Positions 1 to 5,186 of a stretch of DNA of 6,484 nucleotides are shown here, piece after piece (position 1 is the first letter of the stretch; the number at the start of each line of letters is the position of its first letter). The notes beneath the pieces were generated by a model, which made no database searches, had not been told where the DNA came from, and saw only the letters and a list, made by a program, of their open reading frames with translations. The stretch is from positions 1-6,484 of the forward strand of contig JBBSBC010000201.1 in the NCBI GenBank assembly GCA_038251595.1. The letters are read 5' to 3'. The position numbers and the translations under genes are program-made. This stretch comes from JADLCX01 sp038251595. GTDB lineage: Bacteria; Planctomycetota; Phycisphaerae; Phycisphaerales; UBA1924.

Positions 1-116
1 AGCTCACAGCAAGCGATCCCAAGCGGCCAAGTGTCTGTTTTTGCCGAGTGAAATGTGATGATGATGGGCGAGAGATATCAGCGTAATTGATCGCCGCCTT
101 CCGTCATGCGGGCTGT

Positions 117-2069
117 TCATATGAGAGAGTCTGACTTTGCGATGCCCAGTGCCGGTCTCACATCCAACTGCACGAGGGTGCCGCCCTTCTCGACTTGCAC
201 GTTCTTCGCCGCATCCGGGTCTACGTAGTCGGAGTGGCAACTCGCCTTCCCTGCGTCCGCACCGACGGCCTTTTTGGTCTTGCTCGCGAGCTTGTGGATC
301 TCGTCGGGCGAGAGCACGCCGCGTTTGTTCAGGATCTCCTGCTGCTCGGGTGTGAGTGCCGCGCTTTTGACCGGAGCGCCCGCCTTGCCATTCGCGCCGA
401 TGCGCTCATACCCCTCGGCCTTTCCGCTCATGAACTCCTGGATCTCCTTGCTGATGCGCACGCTGCACCAGTCGTGCCCGCACATGGCGCAGAAGTCGGT
501 GTCGACATCCAGGTCCTCATCGTGGTAGGCACGCGCGGTGTCGGGGTCGAAGCTCAGCTCAAAGTGTTTTTCCCAATTCAAAGCGGCACGCGCCTTGGTG
601 AGTTCATCGTCGCGGTCGCGCGTACCGGGAATGCCCAGGGCGATATCCGCCGCGTGCGCGGCGATCTTGTAGGCAATACACCCCTGCTTCACATCGTCCT
701 TCTTCGGCAGGCCCAGGTGCTCCTTGGGTGTGACGTAGCAGAGCATGGCCGCGCCGTGATAGGCCATGCTGGTGGCGCCGATACAGGAGGTGATGTGGTC
801 GTAGCCGGGGAACATGTCGGTCACCAGCGGGCCGAGCACGTAGAAGGGCGCGCCGTGGCAGAGCGTGCGCTGGATCTTGGCGTTCCACTCGATCTGATCA
901 AAGGGCACATGCCCCGGTCCTTCGATCATCACCTGCACCCCGCGCCGCCAGGCCCGCTCGGTCAGCTCGCCCAGCGTTTCAAGCTCGGCGATCTGCGCCT
1001 CATCGGTCGCATCGGCCAGCCCGCCGGGTCGCAGGCCGTCACCGATCGAGAACGTGACATCGTACTGTCGAAGAATATCGCAGATGTCTTCCCATCGCTC
1101 GTACATAATGTTTTCACGATTATGAACAAGCATCCACTTGGCGAGCAGGGATCCGCCGCGCGAGACGATCCCGATCAGTCGGTTCTTGACGAACTTCAGG
1201 TGGCCACGGCGCACACCCGCGTGAATGGTGAAGTAATCGACACCCTGCTTCGCCTGATGGTGCAGGCTCGCCTCGATCGTCGGCCAGTCCAGGTCCTCGA
1301 TCTTCTTGCCGATGATCATCGAGTAGATCGGCACCGTGCCGATCGGCACCGTCGAGTGCTTGCAGAACGCATCGCGGCAGGCATCGATATCGCCCCCGGT
1401 GGAAAGATCCATCACCGTGTCCGCGCCCCACCGCACCGACCAGTTGAGCTTCTCGATCTCCTCGTGCGTACCGCTCGAGACGGGCGATGCGCCCATGTTT
1501 GCGTTGATCTTGGTCTTGCTGGCACGCCCGATGCACATCGGATCGAGCCGATGCTTGAGGTGGTTGATGTTCGCGGGGATCACCATGCGCCCCGCCGCGA
1601 CTTCAGCACGCACGGCTTCGGCCCCCTTGCCGTGGAAGAGGACGGCAAAGTGTTCCTCGCGCTCCGCAACACGGCGCATCTCGGGCGTTACGATCCCCAA
1701 CCGCGCGCTCTCCAACTGTGTGATCGGCGTGAAGCCGGGCGTTGGGGTGACCTTGCGGGTGAGGCCGCGGGCGTCGGTAAAGGTGTACGACTCGCAGGCC
1801 ACGCACGGTGATGAGGCGACGGTCCTGGCATCCGCGGCGGCGCCCGTGAGGATTTCGACCGTCCACCCATCGGGGAGGAAGTCCCACGCCGTCTTGTCGC
1901 TGGGCGCCGGCATGCCCGGCGTGTCGGGCGAAGCGAACATCAGCGGGCCGCCGATGTCGGGAGCGAGTGCGAACGAGCCGGGCGTCGTTACGCCCGCAGT
2001 GTTGCCGGGATTGCGCGCGTTGTGCATTGGGGGCACGAAGCGGGAGATTTGGGACTGAGCGTGGGTCAT
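117..2069 (-). CDS. thiC: Phosphomethylpyrimidine synthase ThiC (HMP-P synthase)
   Basis: This is a 650-residue radical-SAM enzyme of the thiamine pathway. The family converts aminoimidazole ribotide (AIR) to hydroxymethylpyrimidine phosphate in the cytoplasm. The sequence shows the family's C-terminal iron-sulfur motif CAMCGHDWC, with cysteines 527, 530 and 535 in the C-x2-C-x4-C spacing typical of ThiC. It also has the core blocks KTKINANMGASPV, DLSTGGDI, FSIGDGLRPG, MIEGPGHVPFDQI and GPLVTDMFPGYDHI. The amino end before the core looks shorter than in the E. coli enzyme, while the tail after the last cluster cysteine is about 115 residues and carries a further Cys at 611 (CHSDYVD). The ATG at 2069 has AAGGA seven bases upstream, and a TGA lies in frame two codons before it, so the start is well fixed. 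The start overlaps the stop of an upstream small ORF (ATGA). A TPP riboswitch lies further upstream. The 116 bases after the stop show no gene and no clear terminator. Family identity is essentially certain. Confidence 0.98.
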   Translation of the reverse strand: MTHAQSQISRFVPPMHNARNPGNTAGVTTPGSFALAPDIGGPLMFASPDTPGMPAPSDKTAWDFLPDGWTVEILTGAAADARTVASSPCVACESYTFTDARGLTRKVTPTPGFTPITQLESARLGIVTPEMRRVAEREEHFAVLFHGKGAEAVRAEVAAGRMVIPANINHLKHRLDPMCIGRASKTKINANMGASPVSSGTHEEIEKLNWSVRWGADTVMDLSTGGDIDACRDAFCKHSTVPIGTVPIYSMIIGKKIEDLDWPTIEASLHHQAKQGVDYFTIHAGVRRGHLKFVKNRLIGIVSRGGSLLAKWMLVHNRENIMYERWEDICDILRQYDVTFSIGDGLRPGGLADATDEAQIAELETLGELTERAWRRGVQVMIEGPGHVPFDQIEWNAKIQRTLCHGAPFYVLGPLVTDMFPGYDHITSCIGATSMAYHGAAMLCYVTPKEHLGLPKKDDVKQGCIAYKIAAHAADIALGIPGTRDRDDELTKARAALNWEKHFELSFDPDTARAYHDEDLDVDTDFCAMCGHDWCSVRISKEIQEFMSGKAEGYERIGANGKAGAPVKSAALTPEQQEILNKRGVLSPDEIHKLASKTKKAVGADAGKASCHSDYVDPDAAKNVQVEKGGTLVQLDVRPALGIAKSDSLI

Positions 2070-2392
2070 TGGTCATTCCTTGAGGGAAGTTGGTCGTCGT
2101 ACGAGTTGCTCGTGGGAAGTTCAGGGATCGCGAGTGAATCGAAAGTCTGAAGGACGTCATCGCGAACCTTGCACTCGATGCTTGATCGAGGCGTGATAAT
2201 GGTCGGAGTGAGCGTGTTCGTGTGGCGTGCGGACTCGACCGATGAGCGGAGCATCTCCTCAGCAGTGCCGTAATGCCATACTTTCCAGCACGAAGGAAGT
2301 GGGCCCAGCCGGGGACTCCACTCGCCATCTCGGAGTGTGCTCAGCTCATCGTGTTGCAAGGCAGGCCATTCTGGCTGCTGTTCAGCTTCCAA
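2066..2392 (-). CDS. Unrecognised 108-codon ORF between TPP riboswitch and thiC
   Basis: I do not recognise this protein. It would begin with TTG at 2392, six bases after GGAGGG, which is itself the conserved 3' end of the TPP aptamer. It ends in TGA overlapping the thiC ATG by four bases, the classic geometry for translational coupling. The product is 108 residues, soluble, with no signal peptide or membrane segment. It has four tryptophans (9, 25, 36, 39) around a WKVWHYGTAEEML stretch, two cysteines (35, 74), and a polar, Pro/Ser/Asp-rich end. The second codon position appears poorer in G+C than the other two, as expected of coding DNA, but third-position bias is milder than in thiC. A 108-codon open frame is not decisive by itself at this base composition. 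The case rests on the placement of both ends. The alternative is a non-coding leader of about 320 bases. A shorter product from the ATG at codon 47 is possible but has no better support. Confidence 0.5.
   Translation of the reverse strand: MEAEQQPEWPALQHDELSTLRDGEWSPRLGPLPSCWKVWHYGTAEEMLRSSVESARHTNTLTPTIITPRSSIECKVRDDVLQTFDSLAIPELPTSNSYDDQLPSRNDQ
2077..2081 (-). promoter_or_regulatory. thiC ribosome binding site
   Basis: AAGGA on the minus strand lies seven bases before the thiC ATG and inside the last codons of the upstream small ORF. Together with an in-frame TGA between it and the start, it fixes the thiC start. Its position lets ribosomes finishing the small ORF re-initiate on thiC. Confidence 0.7.
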
Positions 2393-2479
2393 TCGCTTCC
2401 CTCCGCCGGTGCAAACCGGATCAGGTTCAACGGGTGCATCTCAGCGATCGGCTAGAAATAGCCGCCGCGCCCCGAGCGA
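2393..2479 (-). promoter_or_regulatory. TPP (thiamine pyrophosphate) riboswitch aptamer
   Basis: Read on the minus strand this matches the TPP (Thi-box) aptamer. P1 is UCGCU at 2479-2475 with AGCGA at 2397-2393. P2 is CGGG with CCCG. A variable P3 arm has a perfect GGCUA-UUUC-UAGCC hairpin. The conserved CUGAGA core follows, then CCUGAUC, the P5 stem CCGG/CCGG, and the closing GCGGAGGGA. Aptamers of this class bind TPP and lower expression of thiamine genes, and thiC is a standard target. No hairpin with a U-run lies between the aptamer and thiC, so transcription attenuation by an intrinsic terminator is not supported. GGAGGG in the 3' strand is well placed as a ribosome site for the TTG at 2392, which suggests control of translation initiation. 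The identity is seen in sequence; the mechanism is inferred. Confidence 0.96.
2399..2404 (-). promoter_or_regulatory. Shine-Dalgarno-like GGAGGG inside the aptamer
   Basis: GGAGGG on the minus strand forms part of the conserved 3' half of the TPP aptamer (GCGGAGGGA). It lies six bases before the TTG at 2392. Ligand-bound folding would bury it in P4/P2-proximal structure, so it could be the direct point of control. The position is observed; its use by ribosomes is inferred. Confidence 0.5.
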
Positions 2480-2487
2480 ACACCGCA

Positions 2488-2493
2488 AGCATA
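2488..2493 (-). promoter_or_regulatory. Weak candidate -10 element for the riboswitch transcript
   Basis: TATGCT on the minus strand matches TATAAT at four of six bases. It would place transcription start near 2481, directly before aptamer stem P1. No convincing -35 hexamer is found 16-18 bases upstream. Only 29 bases separate the upstream gene's stop from the aptamer, so read-through from that gene is a real alternative. Confidence 0.25.
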
Positions 2494-2508
2494 GACGCCC
2501 GCCCAGCC

Positions 2509-3408
2509 CTAAGGTGCCGACCGTGCCCGTTGCATCAGCGTGTTCAAAACATGCTTGCGCCAGGCCTGGTCTTCCGGCCTTTGTGACTGTTCGATCCGCA
2601 TCCACTCTTGCGCCGCCTCTTCAAGCGCAACCGGGTCGCGAGATTCAGCCGCCTCCGTCATCCGCAGCCGCATGATCGCGGCGTATCTGTTCATATCCGA
2701 GCCTCCAACCGGGAGCGGGGCCCGCGTCACCATGCGTTCGAGGATGAGTCGGCGCAGGTCTCGGTCCTCGGCGGGGATGGCCGCCATCTGCAGGTCGCGC
2801 AGAACATCATTCATATCACCACCCACACCACGCGACGATGTGGCCGCAAGCTCAGAACAGACCGCCAGCGTGAGCATCAACGTCCGATGAGCCTCCGGAG
2901 AAAACTCGAGCGGATCGGCACGAACCAGGGCCATGCGATCGGCGAGGCCCGCAAAGACCGACTTCATTTCAGCCGGGCTTTGTGCCGCGAGCGTGCGGCT
3001 GATAAGCGAATACGGACTGGTCGGGTCCGCAGCCGCATCTGCCCCGCTCTCGGAAAGAATGACCAGCATGCGGTACGCATCCTGCGTGTTCAGGCCGATA
3101 CCCATCAACACCATGAGCGATGGCGCGGCACCCTGCACGATGGAGGGATTCTCTGTCCGATCGATGCTCAGGGGCGAGAACGTTACGGGCTTGCGTGTTC
3201 GGGCGGGTTCGCTGGCGACCTGCGATGTCGGAGCGTTGGTGCGCCCGCCTGAATCGCCCTCACGCGTTTCCCCGATCCAGCCCGAATCGCTCGCCGTGGA
3301 AGGTGTGACTGTTCTCGAAAGCAATGTGCCAATCGTCAACAGCACCAGCAAGGTGCCACCCGCAAAAACGTGGATTGGATGTACTCGTCGCATCGGATTC
3401 CCACCCAT
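2509..3408 (-). CDS. Hypothetical membrane-anchored helical protein
   Basis: I do not recognise this 299-residue protein. It has a short basic N-terminus (MRRVH) followed by a hydrophobic segment at about residues 13-31, suiting either a single membrane anchor or an uncleaved signal. A Ser/Thr/Gly/Glu-rich linker runs from about 35 to 80. A mostly alpha-helical domain, rich in Ala, Met, Glu and Arg, then runs from about 90 to the end. The likely topology is a small cytoplasmic tail with the bulk outside the membrane. No catalytic motif or lipobox is visible. Third codon positions are G+C-rich as expected of coding DNA, which favours this strand over the opposite frames. The start is ambiguous: ATG at 3408, or ATG at 3393 (sixth residue), which has GGTGGGA a few bases upstream and gives the more usual Met-Arg-Arg beginning. 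It ends in TAG 29 bases before the TPP aptamer and is divergent from the transporter gene. Confidence 0.8.
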   Translation of the reverse strand: MGGNPMRRVHPIHVFAGGTLLVLLTIGTLLSRTVTPSTASDSGWIGETREGDSGGRTNAPTSQVASEPARTRKPVTFSPLSIDRTENPSIVQGAAPSLMVLMGIGLNTQDAYRMLVILSESGADAAADPTSPYSLISRTLAAQSPAEMKSVFAGLADRMALVRADPLEFSPEAHRTLMLTLAVCSELAATSSRGVGGDMNDVLRDLQMAAIPAEDRDLRRLILERMVTRAPLPVGGSDMNRYAAIMRLRMTEAAESRDPVALEEAAQEWMRIEQSQRPEDQAWRKHVLNTLMQRARSAP

Positions 3409-3479
3409 CCGCCTGATCTTTCGCCCTGTTTGCCGCTGAAGTGTGCTGGCACTTCACGCATCATGTACCTATCCCACAC

Positions 3480-3514
3480 ACGATTGTTGCGGCACATAAC
3501 GACTGCGCAATCGT
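3480..3514. repeat. Inverted repeat in the divergent intergenic region
   Basis: ACGATTG at 3480-3486 and CAATCGT at 3508-3514 are perfect 7-bp inverted arms separated by 21 bases. Weaker symmetry continues inwards (TTGCGG against CTGCGC). It lies between the starts of the hypothetical membrane protein and the transporter, where an operator for one or both could sit. No regulator gene is adjacent in the window, so a role is only a guess. Confidence 0.35.
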
Positions 3515-3558
3515 ATCACGATCTTCACGCGCCCCAATGCGGCTACCCTCGCTCCACC

Positions 3559-4839
3559 GTGATCAACCGCCGCACGCCAAGCCTGATCTTCGTTTTCATC
3601 ACCCTCTTGCTCGATGTGCTGGGCATTGGCCTCATCATCCCGGTCGGTCCCAAACTCGTGGCCCAGGTTCAAGGCCTGCCGATCGAAGGGGCCGAGAGCC
3701 AGACATCGCTCGCGGTAGGAATTCTCGCGGCCACCTACGCCGCGATGCAGTTCATCTTTGCCCCCATCCTCGGCTCACTCTCGGATCGTTTCGGGCGCAG
3801 GCCGGTCATCCTCATCTCACTCTTCGGTTCGGGGCTTGATTACCTCGTCGCGGCCATCGCCCCCAACCTCACCGTCCTCTTCATCACGCGCGCGCTTAAT
3901 GGCATCTCCGGGGCCAACATCTCCGCCTGTACCGCGTACATCGCCGATGTCACACCTCCCGAAAGGCGTGCGGCGGGTTTCGGCATCATCGGTGCCGCCT
4001 TCGGCCTCGGGTTCATTATCGGTCCTCTCGCGGGCGGGCTTCTTGGTGAGGTCGATATTCGACTTCCCTTTGTGGTCGCGGGCTCCCTCTCGCTCATCAA
4101 CTGGTTGTACGGCTACTTCGTCCTTCCCGAATCACTCCCCGTCGAGCGTCGCAGCAGGTTTTCGTGGAAGAAGGCCAACCCCATCGGCGCGCTCGCGTGG
4201 CTCTCGCGAAACCATTTGGTGGCCACTCTCGCCACAACGCTCTTCCTCTTGAACATCGCGCAGTACGGACTTCACGCCACATGGGTGCTCTCAATGGGCA
4301 TGCGCTTCCAATGGGGCCCGCGCGAAGTGGGGTGGTCACTCTTCGTGGTCGGCATCACCTCCGCGATCGTGCAGGGCGGCCTCGCACGCAAGATCATCCC
4401 CGCGCTCGGCGAACGCCTCTGCCTTATCGGAGGAATCGGCATCGCCGTACTTGCCTTCGCTGGGTATGGCCTCGCGACCGAGGGCTGGATGATCTACGTC
4501 ATCATCGCCGCGGCCTCAATCGGCGGAGTCTCTGGCCTTGCTGTGCAGGCCATCATCAGCAAAGCTGTCTCACCGATGGAGCAGGGAATGCTGCAAGGCG
4601 CACTCACCGGTCTCTCCAGCATCGCCGGAGTTCTTGGCCCCCTTGTCGGCACCGGCGCGTTCCGCTACTTCACATCGGACATGGCCCCGGTGAGATTGCC
4701 CGGCGCATCGTTCCTCGCAGGGTCGATCCTCTCGATCTTTGCTCTGATTCCGGTGATGCTCGTCTGGAAGCGCATGCCCCGGACGGTTGAACAAGTTCCC
4801 AACAGTGACGGGGCATCGGTATCAGACGCGGAGTCCTGA
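3559..4839 (+). CDS. TetA-like MFS (DHA1 family) drug:H+ antiporter
   Basis: This is an inner-membrane major facilitator transporter that probably exports a small molecule in exchange for protons. From the GTG at 3559 it is 426 residues, close to the roughly 400 of TetA proteins, with about twelve hydrophobic segments. Family marks, numbered from that start, are: LDVLGIGLIIPV in TM1 with Asp19; the motif A loop GSLSDRFGRRP at 72-82; LDY with Asp94 in TM3; Arg111 in TM4; AYIADVTPPERRA at 126-138; motif C FGLGFIIGPLAGG in TM5; a central cytoplasmic loop after LPESLP; and GLAVQAIISKAV in the second half. These charged residues match ones important in TetA tetracycline pumps. The substrate cannot be told from sequence, since many unrelated drug exporters share them, and no tetR-like gene is beside it. 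The start is uncertain: the frame is open back to an ATG at 3370, which would overlap the divergent gene, and ATG 3463 is also possible. The GTG directly precedes TM1, as in relatives, but none of the starts has a good ribosome site. Confidence 0.92.
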   Translation: MINRRTPSLIFVFITLLLDVLGIGLIIPVGPKLVAQVQGLPIEGAESQTSLAVGILAATYAAMQFIFAPILGSLSDRFGRRPVILISLFGSGLDYLVAAIAPNLTVLFITRALNGISGANISACTAYIADVTPPERRAAGFGIIGAAFGLGFIIGPLAGGLLGEVDIRLPFVVAGSLSLINWLYGYFVLPESLPVERRSRFSWKKANPIGALAWLSRNHLVATLATTLFLLNIAQYGLHATWVLSMGMRFQWGPREVGWSLFVVGITSAIVQGGLARKIIPALGERLCLIGGIGIAVLAFAGYGLATEGWMIYVIIAAASIGGVSGLAVQAIISKAVSPMEQGMLQGALTGLSSIAGVLGPLVGTGAFRYFTSDMAPVRLPGASFLAGSILSIFALIPVMLVWKRMPRTVEQVPNSDGASVSDAES

Positions 4840-4921
4840 TTCCGATCTCCGCGGCAGTCAGCTGAAAAAATTCTTGCTCGCAGTGCGATCGCGCCATGGC
4901 GATCAGGCATCCGCGGAGATC
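4827..4921. repeat. Nested, mutually exclusive inverted repeats at the transporter 3' end
   Basis: GATCTCCGCGG at 4844-4854 is perfectly complementary to CCGCGGAGATC at 4911-4921, an 11-bp stem closing a 56-base loop. The same left arm (CTCCGCG, 4847-4853) can instead pair with CGCGGAG at 4827-4833, which sits at the end of the transporter gene and brackets its TGA. The large loop contains a further hairpin, GATCGC at 4887-4892 with GCGATC at 4899-4904. There is no U-run after any of these stems on either strand, so a standard intrinsic terminator is not supported. Possible roles are mRNA 3'-end protection, an unusual terminator or a structured RNA; none is shown. Confidence 0.5.
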
Positions 4922-5186
4922 CGCCAGCAACACCTCAGGCTGGCTGTGAATCCGCACCCAATTCCCGACGCAGTATCGAATGACCCGCGCACGATATCGT
5001 CAACTACGACCCCGCCACGGGCTTCGACCCACAACCCCGCCATCGCAGCATCGCCGCATGAATCGCGCCCCACCCCGCATCAAGCATGAAGAGACAGGCC
5101 GAAGCGGCACGATCAACCGATCGTTACTCGCCCATGGTTCTGCGCAAGGTTATCACTTGCATGGCCAGCCGAGATATCCTTGAGGC
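4840..5186. other. Non-coding gap between transporter and amylase genes
   Basis: No convincing gene lies here. Open frames on both strands are short, low-complexity (rich in Pro, His, Arg, Ser) and without family resemblance or ribosome sites. The left part holds the nested inverted repeats. An isolated small hairpin, ACGATC-AACC-GATCGT, lies at 5109-5124 with no U-run after it. Several short ACCCCGCC-like strings recur around 5008-5080 but do not form a regular array. I could not find a convincing -35/-10 pair for the amylase gene. Confidence 0.6.

Noticed and set aside
36..40. T-run (GTTTTTG) downstream of thiC as a terminator
   Set aside because: It is a T-run only on the plus strand, pointing away from thiC, and no stem precedes it.
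195..1811. 538-codon plus-strand open frame opposite thiC
   Set aside because: It is the antisense shadow of a strongly conserved thiC. Its translation is rich in His, Arg, Val and Ala with no family resemblance and no ribosome site.
1603..2328. 241-codon minus-strand frame overlapping thiC and the small ORF
   Set aside because: Most of it reads thiC in another frame, giving an Arg/Ser/His-rich low-complexity product. The ATGA-coupled frame explains the upstream part better.
2070..2392. Rho-independent terminator as the riboswitch expression platform
   Set aside because: No stem followed by a U-run is present on the minus strand between aptamer and thiC.
2933..3439. Plus-strand frame opposite the hypothetical membrane protein
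   Set aside because: The minus-strand frame has the coding-type third-position bias, a proper N-terminal membrane segment and a plausible start. This one looks like its shadow.
4787..5089. 100-codon plus-strand frame and the facing minus-strand frames in the gap after the transporter
   Set aside because: Start lies inside the transporter gene, composition is Pro/Ser/His/Arg-rich, and there is no ribosome site or recognisable motif.
5157..5178. TTGCAT ... GATATC as a sigma-70 promoter for the amylase gene
   Set aside because: The hexamer-like strings are only about ten bases apart, too close for a functional -35/-10 pair.
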